From Pharus latifolius (Eukaryota; Streptophyta; Magnoliopsida; Poales; Poaceae), in assembly GCA_019359835.1 (NCBI GenBank), contig CM033319.1:58567613-58631612 (forward strand): a DNA stretch of 64,000 nucleotides. Reading direction: 5' to 3'. A program made the translations under genes and the position numbers. Below the pieces are notes generated by a model. It saw nothing but the letters and a program-made list of their open reading frames with translations. It was not told where the DNA came from and ran no database searches. The number at the start of each line of letters is the position of its first letter. Within the stretch, counting starts at the first letter, position 1. Positions 36,464 through 47,756 of the stretch are shown one piece after another.

Positions 36464-37242
36464 TTAATTAGCGTCGACCTGTTCCGAAAGTAACTTACAA
36501 AGTTCTCCTAGGGACGTATTGGCATCAGTAGGATCTACACTGGCCGCCCCAGGAGAACTACCAATGGCTCTAAGACTATCAACATCATCTCTCAGCAAAG
36601 GAGTGGATTTGGCATCAGTAGGATCATCCAAGAAATTAAAGTTGATACAACAAAGGTGGAGATGAAGCTGCAACTCAAAGCACTCTGCCAAGTGCAGAAT
36701 GGCAAAAGACATCCCCTTAGAATGCTTCTCCAGCGCCTCTTTTTTTTTTTTGGAGAGTTCTGCACAAGGCAGCTTTCTCCTCCTGCACATATGCTTCTCC
36801 AGCTTCTCCTAGGGACGTATGCTGGGAGGGTGAAGATGATTGCCAAGCTTCAGAGTGGATTTGGACGTGGAAGTGTGAGCCTTACCCCAGAAAGTTGATC
36901 ATCCAAGAAAAGCTGATGATACAAAGGTGTTGAAGAGGGGATATTGGAAGGATTATTGTGAATCTCCAAAGGTGGAGTCGATGCAACTGGAGGGGTTGCA
37001 AGGGGCAATGTGGCAACACAGGCCTCAGCACCCTCTAGAGTCTTCGCTGCAGCTCCACTGGAGGATCTTTCATCATTTCTAAGTCTCTTCTTTGGAGGGA
37101 GCATTTCCTCAGGCACCTGTGGATTTCGAAATGCATTTGTTTCGAGGTAATCAAGTCATAAAAGAAAGATCTCGAGTTCATTCCTTATCTCTTCCTCATC
37201 ACTCTCAATTTCAATAAGCTCATTGGAATCTCGGCTCGCCAT
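36464..37242 (-). pseudogene. Small acidic CACTA2 ORFs, function unknown
   Basis: An ATG at 37,242 starts MASRDSNELIEIESDEEEIR and runs into a stop near 37,157. After an AG acceptor-like site, VPEEMLPPKKRLRNDERSSS continues to 36,850, and a further ORF lies at 36,790-36,464 (MCRRRKLPCAELSKKKKEAL with an acidic tail). The region has a bulky acidic N-terminus, a KKRLR nuclear-localisation-like patch and proline/threonine-rich sequence. No family recognised; it may be a decayed TNPA-like regulator. Confidence 0.4.
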
Positions 37243-37539
37243 CAAGGTGGGAGTTGAGGAGGGAATAAAGACAGGGATTTAGGAGCCTCGCTATTTATAG
37301 AAACAGAAGGTGACGGTTCATATGCGCGGGTGCCTCGAGTTTTAAAAAGCGCACTACTGGTTTTCAAGGTCAATAAATTCATGATAACTTCTCGGGAGAT
37401 AAACTGCAACACAGAAAAGGAAGTTGAAGAGTCAGATTAGATAATTCGATGCAAATTAAATTTGAAGTAAATAATTAAGTCTCTTCATCTGCTCAGTTAT
37501 TATGTGCGGTTATCAACAATTGCATAGGGTGGGCACTGT

Positions 37540-38560
37540 TGGGACTATAACAGACGGTTGGGATATCAAACCGTCTGCTTTAATATTACAGACGGTTCTC
37601 ATGTCCAAACCGTCTGTAATATGACTATTACAGACGGTTCTGATGTCCGAACCATCTTTACTATGCCTGGAATATTGAACTGTTCGACTTCTTCAAATAC
37701 TTGTTCCCTCCCTGGAGTGTTTTGCTTCCATTCGAACCGCTCCACTTCTCTTTCTCCAAGAAATGAGGGAAAATTGCAAAATTTACATAAGAACAAATTT
37801 TTAGTTCATTTTTTCAACATTAATGAAAAACAATTTCCAAGTCGACGCTTCGTGTCCCCAGGTTAGTGCGCCGCGCAAACATCAGAAATGGAAAAGACAC
37901 AACACACTATTGAGAATTTGAAGTGGAGCGCACTACTTTCTTTTCAAGATCAATACCGTCATGATAAATATTCTCGGGAGATAAACTGGAACACGGCAAA
38001 ACAGTAGTGCCCACTTTGAAAGTTGAAGCGTCAGATTACATAATTCGATGCAAATTAAATTTCAAGTAAATAAATAAGTCTCTTCATCTGCGCTGTTAAT
38101 TATTATGTGCGGTTATCAACAATTGCATGTAGAGAATTGCACTGTTGGGACTATCACAGACGGTTGGGAGATCAAAACCGTCTGCGTTAATATTACAGAC
38201 GGTTCTGATGTCCGAACCGTCTTTAATATGTCTGTTGAATATTGAACTGTTCGACTTCTACAAATACTTGTTCCCTCCCTGGAGTTTTGCTTCCAGTTGA
38301 ACCGCTGAGAATTTGAAAGAAGTTGAGAATTTGAAGCGTCGATAACTGTTCGACAATCACAGTCGGTCCTTACATAAAATCCGTCTGTAATATTACTATC
38401 ACAGACGGTTTGGAGTTAAAAACCGTCTGTGATATTGATAGAAGTTGAGAATTCGAGGCGGCGGACACTGTTGGGACTATCACAGTCGGGCCTTACATAA
38501 AACCGTCTCTAATGTGACTATCACAGACGTTTTTTTACGTCAGAGCCGTTTGTGATATTC
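37540..38560. repeat. ACAGACGGTT repeats with an internal duplication
   Basis: CACTA2 motif clusters at 37,545-37,660, 38,150-38,230 and 38,360-38,560. The stretch around 37,370-37,690 is repeated, diverged, at 37,930-38,260 (shared CATGATAA...CTCGGGAGATAAACTG and TGTGCGGTTATCAACAATTGC), so part of the end has been duplicated. Confidence 0.75.
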
Positions 38561-38885
38561 AAAGCACGTTGATATATAACTTCTATATTCTTTTTATATT
38601 ATTTGCATGGGACCTACGACTTCTATATTGTTTCTATATTATTTGAAGAGCTCCGATGGACTGCCCTCACAAGCCAAAGATCGCGATAGTTGTTCCTTGA
38701 TCGCACACAGTGCACATACCTTTGCATGGTCGAATGTTCGCCAAAAGCTAAAGAAAGATAAAGAAAGAGGGAAGATAGCATGCAGTCCAAGAATGTGCTG
38801 GAAAATTGTAAAGTTGATATAAGAACAAAGTTTTCAATAATTTTTTTCATCACTTACAAAAAAAGTAAAAATACAGAATGCTAGG

Positions 38886-39400
38886 TCAAGGAGTGGTCTT
38901 AGCCCTGGCTGCATCTAGAATAAAGTCAGTTTGACTTGCAGCCAGGACGCAGGACTCCTCCAGCGACAAGTTGTCCTTCTCAGGATCAACTACTACAGCA
39001 TCGAGAAGGCCTGTGACCTCCCTCAGCTTCGTGATGGTATCCTTCATTGTCAAACCGCAGCCCGCGATGGTCATATCCGCGGCTTTCTCCTCCTCGCGAA
39101 GACGCCTCGTCCTCTCCCTAGCATTGTCACCATCCGTCTTCATGCGCTGAATGCGCTGGAAGAGATCGTCAAGGTCAAGCCGTAGCCGAGTGTGCTTCTC
39201 CGTGAGGAGCTTGTGCTCCTCCTGGAGGGCCCTCAGCTCGGCCTTGACTTTGCCAGTGTCTTCCAAGGCTCCCCTTCCTTGTGCAAATCAACAGGTCAAG
39301 AATGTATTGAACAGGGATTAACAATACAGGGGTAAGTCCAAAAGATTGAGAGTTCTTACCGGGGAGGGCGAGGCTGACGATGCCATCGAGGATGCCATTG
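38886..39400 (-). CDS. CACTA2 coiled-coil ORF, function unknown
   Basis: The main exon (39,264-38,886) encodes about 126 residues rich in K/E/R/L (VKAELRALQEEHKLLTEKHT, then LDDLFQRIQRMKTDGDNARE), a strong coiled coil, ending RAKTTP-TGA. A short upstream exon at about 39,398-39,360 (MASSMASSASPSP, then GTAAGA) may supply the start, but the phases as I read them do not join. It could be an oligomerising DNA-binding partner; no catalytic motif is seen. Confidence 0.45.
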
Positions 39401-39569
39401 GCGCAGAGAAGCTAAGGAGTCAAACAGTCTGAGAACTATAAAAACTTGTAAAGTAAATGACAATTTTTCCACTGTCAATTTATAGAACTTCCAAAGCGAT
39501 GCTTCGTGTTCTCCTAGGCGCCGCGCGCGAAGATCGGAGACAGAAATGATCACAGTTGAGAATTCGAAG

Positions 39570-40048
39570 CGCCAGTACTTTTCCAGTCGGTTCAGACATC
39601 AGAACCGTCTGTGATAAGTAGACTATCACAGACGCTTCGTAGTTCACAACCGACTGTATAAATTACAGTCGGTTCTGAGTTCCGAACCGTCTGTGATAGT
39701 ATACTTATCACAGACGGTTCTCAGCTGGGAACCGATTGTATATATCACAGTCGGGTTTTAGGTTAGAACTGTCTGTGATAAGTATACTATTACAGGCGGT
39801 TCTCAGCTGGGAACCGATTGTATCTATCGCAGTCGGTTTTTAAGTTAGGGCCGTCTGTGCTAAGTAGACTATCACAGACAGTTTTGTGTTCAGAACCGTC
39901 TGGTTTACTGTCACAGTTGTTTTTGACATCAGAACCGTCTGTGATATCTGAACATATTCTCCCGACAGGCTTTCGCAGACGGTTTTCCATTGAACAGTTC
40001 ATACCCGTCTGTGATGTGCCGTCCAGGATGTCTGTTTCTGTGGTAGTG
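39570..40048. repeat. CACTA2 right subterminal repeat array
   Basis: About ten ACAGACGGTT-type units in both orientations, ending in TTTCTGTGGTAGTG. Confidence 0.9.
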
Positions 40049-40051
40049 TAT

Positions 40052-41011
40052 GTTTCAAATGCTTATACGTATATGACTTTTCCCAACCTAATAGATGTGA
40101 AGTCCTGATGATTTGCATACAGGTAATGCTAAAGATAACCAAGAGAGGGTGCTATAAACCATGTTATTCCTTTTTTGGTTGTGACCTACTTTCTGTGCTA
40201 CTTCAATATCTTTATATTCCATTAGCATTAGGTTCGTCAGATTATGCACAGTGGCACTTAAATGCTTGTGTGCATATTTATGTGTGAAATAATAATGCTG
40301 GCCCATGAATATTAATATAGCAAATTATGGAGAATGTTAACTTAAACCAAGATTATGTGATGCCAGTGAATGGCGGCTTATCAACAATATTCCATATATT
40401 ACATTGATCTCAAGCTTTTAGCTGTTGGTGTTAGTATGCAACTGTTGTAGTTCCTTTGGTTATTCGTACTCTCTCTAGACTATGAATGCATCTAGTAGAT
40501 ACCATGGGATATAATTTAGAGAGATTTAATGAAAATCTAATTTCTAAAGTGAAAACATGTCTTTCAAATATATGGATTGATTATGCTCAGCTTAAAAGTG
40601 CCTTTTGTTCCATTTATGCATGCTTCTTATGCTATGAATTATTGTTTTCAAGTTGTATCAGAGTTGGACCATCCAAGAAGAATGATAGAACTACTTAAAA
40701 GTGTTGTCTGTCTTCTTCTAGCCATTGTCTGTACTTTCCTAAATTAGCTAAAGTTTATATTACAGTCTTTTTTGCTTAGATTTTATATTATAGTAGTTAA
40801 ACTTTCAGTACATTTTTTTAAAAAAGAGTGATGCAACTTGTTTTGATGATTACTGAAATTCTAAGAAAGCCTATAAAATATTAGATAAAACATAGCAAAA
40901 CATTGTAAAACCTGTCATTGACTTAAAGCTTTTAAAACTTAAAAAGACACTTAGTACTGTGAAGGTTGTAGCTTCCTATGTGTTAGTAATGCTTATCTTA
41001 CTTATGTATAG
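40052..41011. other. Intron-like captured DNA in CACTA1
   Basis: AT-rich, no ORF; continuous with 26,323-26,490 once CACTA2 is removed. Only splice-like signals are seen. Confidence 0.4.
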
Positions 41012-41136
41012 GAATGGGCTGCTGAGCATTGTTCTACACCGTTTCGTGCACTTGAATTGTGGGATTGCCCAAGCCATGTTGACATTGATGAGAGGACTGA
41101 CATCTGGTCTCTAGGATGCACCCTTTATGCCATCAT
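41012..41136 (+). pseudogene. Captured protein kinase exon (STK16-like)
   Basis: Between TATAG and ATCAT|GTAAGT an exon encodes EWAAEHCSTPFRALELWDCP then SHVDIDERTDIWSLGCTLYA. This is the activation-segment end and subdomains VIII-IX of a serine/threonine kinase; the invariant APE motif reads ALE here (P changed to L). The phrase is typical of STK16/MPSK1-type kinases. Neither ATP-binding nor catalytic-loop exons are nearby. Confidence 0.85.
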
Positions 41137-41561
41137 GTAAGTTCCATTATGTCTTCTGCATGAGAAATATTTAGTTGTGCATGTCCTTGATTCAGTTCAC
41201 TTGATTTCTGATTAGCATTTTTGTTTTGTTATTATTATTTTCTGTAGTGCACTGATACTCCAATCGCTAATTTCTTTTGCTGCTCATCATTTATATGCTT
41301 ATAGAAAATCATTCAACATAGTGCAAACCTGTTATATCATATTTAGCAGCAGTAAAGAGTACTCAAGACATGTCCGATTTAGTACTATATGTGAGTATAT
41401 TCTCAGACATTAAAAGAACTACTTCTGAAAGAGATGCTGTCCCTTTGTGATACTCTTTTTTCGATGGATACATTTGCTTATAAGGAGTTTTATCTATCAA
41501 ATTCATTGAAGTTTTTGTTTGCACAGCTCTAACATAAAGTTGCTAACTATGATGTTTACAG

Positions 41562-41609
41562 GATGATGGTGCTGAAGAAATGAAGGATGAAAACAAGATG
41601 GAGGATTAG
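41562..41609 (+). pseudogene. Possible captured terminal exon
   Basis: After TTTACAG, DDGAEEMKDENKMED then TAG, followed by sequence resembling a 3' untranslated region. Acidic tail, donor gene not recognised. Confidence 0.35.
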
Positions 41610-41849
41610 TACTAGCTAAGAATCTTAAGTGCCTGCCATTCCTACCTCTCAACTCTAGGGTAGTAAGATTATTGTATAAGGGCCATTTCTTGTGTCCTTC
41701 ATTGTTGGACCTCCATTTACCCGTAGTTTAATAGATTGGTTCCTGTGTATTATTTTTCCCCCTTTGAATGGATTCCTGCTTGTGTGTGCAAGAATGATTT
41801 AATCATTTACCAATTTCTATGCTTCTCGGCTATCTATTTAGTTGTTCGA

Positions 41850-42276
41850 AACCGTTAGTAAAACAACTTATTCTAACGGTTCTTATTAGGTTCTTATTAG
41901 TCAACCATTAGAATATAGTACCTATTCTAATGGTTCTTATTAGTGAACCATTAGAATAGTTTACTATATTCTAACTGTTCACTAATAAGAAATTGATAAG
42001 AACCATTAGAATAGATGATTATATTCTAACAGTTCTTATTAGTGAACCATTAGAATATAATATCTATTCTAACGGTTCACCAATAAGAATTGTTAGAATA
42101 AGTACTATATTCTACCGGTTCATTAATAAGAACCATTAGAATAAGTACCTATTCTAATGGTTTGAAACCGTTAGAGTAGTGTTAGATTTGTTTTATTGTG
42201 TCAATCACTAGCGGTATGAGAACCGTTAGTAGAGATGTTTTTTGAACTATTAGTATACAACATTTTTGTACTAGTG
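41850..42276. mobile_element. One end of a third CACTA-like element (fragment)
   Basis: Ends TTTTTGTACTAGTG (inverted: CACTAGTACAAAAATG) and contains about ten units of CTAACGGTTCTTATTAG / AACCATTAGAATA in both orientations, a subterminal array different from CACTA1 and CACTA2. No opposite terminus found. Confidence 0.6.
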
Positions 42277-43519
42277 TCTCTTCTATGTCACCTTTGCTTT
42301 GACACATCTAGCCTCTCATCCCACCACACACTCCTCGGCCTCCTCAACGAAACCACACCACCACATCAGTCAATCCATCCATCTCTAGCCTCCACATTGC
42401 AATTACCCACCATGATGCCTCTAACCACACCTCCCCTACCCTATGTTCTTTGTTCTTAAATTTTATTTGGATTTTTTTTTGTCTTGAAAGTTGTTTCTTC
42501 AATCTATTTTCTATTTGCATAATTTCATATTTCATAGATTGGACTTCCAACTTGGAGATTGTTGCTGTCAGGTTTCATCTTTGGAAAAATTAGTTGCAAT
42601 CAGGTAATATTACTATTATTTTTGCAGCTGTATGATTCTTGTCTATCTGTAATCAGGTAGTATTATTTAGATATGATATTTAGGGATTGTTGCTGTATTA
42701 TTTAGATATGATATTTTGGGACTTCCAACTTGGAGATTGTTGCTCTATGATTCTTGTCTGTATGCAATTAGGTAGTATTATTTAGATATGATATTTGAGG
42801 ACTCAAATTGTAACTCCAAATTTTTGTACCTCTGGCTATTGTACAAAGATTTTAGTATATTTGGAGTAATATAGTATCAGCATAGTGATTTAGATATGTT
42901 AGATATGATATTTACGAATTCAATTGTAACACCAAATTTATATATTTTCTAGTCTTATACTGATCAAATTCTTGTTAATAGGCTCTTCTATTCCCATATT
43001 GTATAGGTAGATGAATGTTTAGGACTATTTTGACCAAAATAATAAAGTGCAAGGACTCAAGTGATCAACAACAAAGTGAATTCTATATTAGTTGGTGCAC
43101 ATGGTCCTAAGGAACAAGGGATTTGAGCATGAATAATGTGCAAGCTAATAGTGTCTATATTTTGAGTAGTTTCCATCACTGATGATCTTTAAAGAGTTTT
43201 ATATGTTAGGAAGGCTCTGGACAAAGCCAATCATTATACTCTAAAAGACATGCATGCCATTTGATTGATAGGTGTTATACAATATATCCATTAAACACAA
43301 AAATATTAGTCCTCTGTAATATTGAGTCATAACTATTTAACATTTTTTTTATCTATCTCTTTAGCTAGACATCAGTAAATTTTGTATAATTTTGGTATAT
43401 AGATTTAAAATATATGGAAACACTCCTAGTTATGTGATTGTGTTTGTGCATTATATGCTCCTACAAAATCAGCAGATTAGATCCATTGTACTGTTGCTAA
43501 GGGTACGCTTCAAAGGTCA
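42277..43519. other. Unassigned AT-rich DNA in CACTA1
   Basis: Includes a short internal repetition of TAGATATGATATTT (42,660-42,910). No coding signal. Confidence 0.4.
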
Positions 43520-43690
43520 TCTCGAAGTGTAATAGTTGGTGACACACCTCTTGGGCTGAGTGTTGTGAGGTGGTTGTGAACTATGTGTTGAAAAGAGATG
43601 CTCCATTGTTACATCAATATGGGAATGTTAGAAAAATGTCTGATGCGCTTGGACGATCAATTGCATGGCCACGTGAAAAAGTAATCTATT
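43520..43690 (+). pseudogene. Remnant of the CACTA1 accessory ORF
   Basis: Encodes VVVNYVLKRDAPLLHQYGNV then RKMSDALGRSIAWPREKV. The ALGRSIAWP pattern parallels EDAVHTFVQWP in the CACTA2 gene, so this is the middle part of the same accessory protein type. Nothing else of the gene is recognisable. Confidence 0.55.
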
Positions 43691-44822
43691 CTATCTTGTA
43701 TAATAACTCTTATTTACTTACTAATACCATCCAAGTAAACAAATTGTGAACTTTTACTTGTAGATCTAAGATGATACTACAATAGGTGATGGTTCATCTC
43801 GTGTTCTAAGTATATATAATTCTAACCTGTTATTTACCTGGTTAGTTACTATTTTTTTATTTGTCTTGTTTTGTTATTAATAAAATAATGCTTACAGGTG
43901 AAAGGGACAACATAATTAGTTGAAACTAAGTAGAAATTCTAAATACTTTTTTACAGGTGAGGTGTTATCAACACAAATCCACATGTTATTCATTTTCTAA
44001 ATATTAAGTGTATGTTAATTGTGCCTTGAACTAGCAGCTCACTTTCATATGATTAATTTCTTTTATCAAGTGTATGCAAGTCATGTCACAACCAACACAA
44101 TTTTCTCATTCGCATAAGCAACAACTTGTACTTGTTATACAACAATCGACCAACCATCTTTTATTATAATTGTCATATGTTCCATATGTTACTTAAAGCA
44201 AAAGTTATTGATTTGTATATATTTATCTCAAGGCTATTGTAATCGATAACTTTTCTTATGCAGGTGGTTAACAGTAAGGTGTTAAAAACATATGAAGTGA
44301 CGAAGATATTTTATGTCATAAGAGGAGTTTGAAAGTAGAATATTTTATTTTTGATAGTTATAGTTGGAACAAAATATATAGAGTTAGGAATATTCTATAT
44401 GGGCATACATTTGGTGTAAAGAATTCTTAAGTGATATTTTTCTTGCAATTATTTCAGAGGTACCATATTTATTTTGGTTGGTTTTGTCAATTGAATAATT
44501 TGTGACTATTACGAATTTTGTCAATGGCTATATAAAGCAAAGAATTCAATATAATATATAATTGTGCCATTTATCCATTTTTGATAATTTTGTTGCAAAA
44601 TGTGGTGTGATTTCTGTTAGGATAATGCATATTATAGTTTTAATTGTAATATTGTTGCCTAATTACTAAAAAAATTTATATTTAAAATTAATTATTGACA
44701 CAATTCCCAGCGGTAAATTTACTACAAATAATTCACATATTTAAATTTGAATTTCTAAATTCTCAATGACAAATCAGCTGATAATAATTTATTTCAAATA
44801 GTTGTACAGCTTGGAATAATGT
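43691..44822. other. Unassigned AT-rich DNA in CACTA1
   Basis: No ORF or repeat identified. Confidence 0.4.
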
Positions 44823-45690
44823 ATTACAAGTGGACACACAGGTGGGAAAAGTTCAAACTTTTCAAGCGACCTACAGCTGGGATACTCTTTGCCATTGGAC
44901 CTACAGTTGGAAAACAATATTTCAAATAGTTATATAGCTTGGAATAATATATTAGAAGTGGACAAACATGTGGGAAAAGTTCAAACTTTCTAAGCGATCT
45001 ACTGCTGGGAATACTCTTTGCCACTGGACGTACAGCTTGAAAAAATATATTACAAGTGGACATACAAGTGGGAAAAGTTCAAACTTTCCAAGCGATCTAC
45101 AGCTGGGAATACTCTTTACCATCGGACCTACAGCTAGGAAAAAATATTCCAAATAGTTATACAGCTTGGAATAATATATTACAAGTGGACATACAGGTGG
45201 GAAAAGTTTGAATTTTCCTAGCGACCTACAGCTAGGAATACTCTTTGCCACCGGACCTACAGCTGGGAAAAAATATTCCAAATAGCTATACAGCTTGGAA
45301 TAATATATTACAAGTGGACATACGGTGGGAAAAGTTCAAAATTTCCAAGCGACCTACAGCTGGGAATACTCTTTGTCACCGGACCTACAGCTGGGAAAAA
45401 ATATTCCAAATAGTTATACAGCTTGGAATAATATATTACAAGTGGACATACAGGTGGGAAAAGTTTGAATTTTCCTAGCGACCTACAGCTGGGAATACTT
45501 TTTGCCACTGGACCTACAGCTGGAAAAAAATATTCCAAATAGTTATACAGCTTGGAATAATATATTACAAGTGGACATACAGGTGGGAAAAGTTCAAACT
45601 TTCCAAGTAGCTTACAGCTGGGAATAATCTTTGCCATTGGACCTACAGCTAGGAAAAAAATTACAGCTGGGAAAAACTTTTCGCAGCACC
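44823..45690. repeat. CACTA1 right-end tandem repeat
   Basis: About seven copies of a 100-130-bp unit containing ACCTACAGCTGGGAATACTC, TTGGAATAATATATTACAAG and GTGGACATACAGGTGGGAAA. Reads through as PAVGPVAKSIPSCRSLGKFE-type frames on the minus strand, which I regard as repeat artefacts. Confidence 0.9.
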
Positions 45691-45798
45691 TTTTCATCCA
45701 GCTGTAGCAAACCTTATTCCCAGCAGCTAAAGTGCTGGGAATACTAGCTTTTGCTAGCTGCTCTACTACTAGCATTGAAGTGCTATCTTATAGTGCCG

Positions 45799-47756
45799 CT
45801 CGCCGCCGTTCAACCTTCAGCCAAGTCTAGTGCAGCAGATAGTGTCTCTTGGCCCTAGCTAGCTCCAGCAACGCCAGGTTTCAGCAGTGCAGCACCAGAT
45901 TGCAACTTAGGTGTTTTACCCTTCATTGCCGTGCCGCCAGTGTGTCGCCCGGTCGCCACAGGCCACCGCCGTCGATGCCACCTTGTCTAGCATCTTCGCC
46001 TTGATCTCCTGAACACTTTCCTCTACAAGCTTGATCCCTGAATCTGCACAGAATTGCCAGTTATCGCTATGCCAAGATCTTGTCCAGTGGCTTCACTGTG
46101 CCGTGTCGCCACCGTAGTTCATCATCGCCGTTCATCGCCATCCGGCCATCTCAGTTCCCATCAACAAGTTCCTGTCATCTTCGCCTACCTCCTAGACATA
46201 ATTGGCGAAGCAATCAAACCCTGAATCAGACAAAGCATCAAAGCCCTAATTTTGACAATGCACTGACATCCAGTTCACTGTGTCCAGGGGTGTCTTTGCA
46301 AAATCCTTGACCTCTAGACCTTTTCTGTGAAAACCACCTTGTCAAATAGCTACCTCATAGCATTATGCACCCAATTCTTGAAACAGAACATATTTTGCCT
46401 ACTGAGAATCTCCAGAACCATGCCAATGCCAATCCTTGACAATGTCAGCTTGTGTCATCTCAATGTCAGCCAGTGGAATTAGCCTAATTTGACTACTTCT
46501 GGTTATGAAAACTGAAAACAAGTTTTTCTACCAATTTTATAGGACCATGCTCTACATTTCCTTCAACTATCACATCTTGAGATAAGTCCTTTAGCTTTCT
46601 CTGAAGCTATGTCAGGCCGTGAACCGAATGTCGATCCGTTGACATTCGCTGTTTTTGGGAAAACCAGCCTCGGACTTGATGTCCATATTGCACCCTTGAA
46701 GCCCTAAGAATTTCTAACACCATTGTTAGCTCAGATTCTATAAATTCCAGGGTTTTGACCCAGATTAGCTTGCAATCTCAGTCCGTTTCATCATCGCCAA
46801 GATCTTTTCTTTTAAAAGCATGTTGCATATAGATTTTAAAGTATTTAAAATAGTTTGTGATCTTTGTGTGCTTGTTTGATTGGAGAGTAGATCAAGAGCC
46901 CGAGTATGAAGACTTCATTGCAGACTCGACATCGACTGCTGTTTCTTACGACGCGGAAGGCAAGTCATAGTCTTGATCATCTTGAACCTATATTTTATGA
47001 ATTGCTATGATATGACCTTGAATATAAATAGTATTGCATGTGAATGGTTTAATTTTGAATTGGTAGTGCTAGGCTGGATGCCTATGAAATGTGAGATGAT
47101 CAATTAGTGAGCCATGAACTATTATATTGTACTTATGTATATTCATGAAATAAAACCCTAGCCATGACCAGAATTTTGGTTTGGAATGGCGGTAGCACTG
47201 GAGGTGCTTAACTGCAAAGGATAGCAAGCACTGAAGGTGCATGGTTTGTGGATGGTCTGGTCACTGGCATATAAGGACTAGAACCTTGTGTTGTGCGTCT
47301 GGTGGCGTGCAACACGTGCTAACCGCAAGCCTGGTATGGGACAGGCCTAAACAAGTACTTATACGGATCGCACATGAAACCCCTGCATGAGATGGGAAGT
47401 GATGCATGATTTTACACGGAGTGCAGCTCCTACACATATCACTGAATGTGATTGCACGCTGACCCAGTAATGGGAAGAGGCATTCGGGGTGGGGGTTTGG
47501 GTACAACCTGCCACAACTGTGGTTCGCGAGAGATCCACAGGGTCAAGGGTGAATTGTGTGTGAAACATGACAAAAGTTCTTGTTATCTCCACCTTGCCAC
47601 TCACACATGGTTGTGAGGAAGGGTCTAATCATATTGATAGGATGGGCTTGAAAGTGGAATACCTTGCGGGTAAATTGGTACCTCTTTGCAGAGTTAAAAA
47701 CGTATTCGAATACTCCGAGCTCTTGGGTTTATAGGAGTCTGCTACGGTGGAGGCAA
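45799..47756 (+). repeat. Family L LTR fragment L4, part 2 (plus-oriented)
   Basis: Continues 21,003-21,298 after CACTA1. Follows family L in sense direction through CCGAATGTCGA (about 46,625), exon alpha (46,891-46,959), CTGGTATGGGAC (47,331-47,342) and the palindrome variant CTTTGCAGAG (47,684-47,693), then meets the M LTR near 47,757. Hairpin and exon beta are missing. Confidence 0.8.
46891..46959 (+). CDS. Exon alpha of the LTR mini-gene, copy L4
   Basis: 69 nt after an AG acceptor, encoding QEPEYEDFIADSTSTAVSYD-AE and ending GAAG|GCAAGT in phase 1. Exon beta is absent because the LTR is cut by the M junction. Confidence 0.35.

Larger units (their letters stand above)
26491..40048 (-). 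mobile_element. CACTA2: 13.6-kb CACTA transposon nested in CACTA1
   Basis: Ends CACTACTACAGAG and (inverted) CACTACCACAGAAA, with the duplication TAT at 26,488-26,490 and 40,049-40,051. Both ends are filled with inverted ACAGACGGTT/AACCGTCTGT units. It encodes, all on the minus strand, a TNP2-type transposase (broken), a transposase-accessory/Ulp1 gene (open), a coiled-coil ORF and a small acidic ORF. It sits in intron-like DNA following the captured IPMS exon. Confidence 0.95.
21299..45795. mobile_element. CACTA1: large CACTA (En/Spm-type) DNA transposon carrying gene fragments
   Basis: Ends are CACTACAA...TTATAGTG (right end inverted, CACTATAA), flanked by the 3-bp duplication CCG (21,296-21,298 and 45,796-45,798). 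It splits a family L LTR whose two halves rejoin cleanly. Subterminal repeats with AGCTGGGAA occur at both ends. Without nested CACTA2 the element is about 10.9 kb. It holds pieces of VPS2, isopropylmalate synthase and a kinase, all plus-oriented, and only a remnant of its own ORF (43,520-43,690), so it is probably non-autonomous. Confidence 0.9.

Noticed and set aside
44823..45775. Minus-strand repeat protein (PAVGPVAKSIPSCRSLGKFE units)
   Set aside because: It is a translation of the CACTA1 subterminal DNA repeat; no start, no conservation beyond the repeat.
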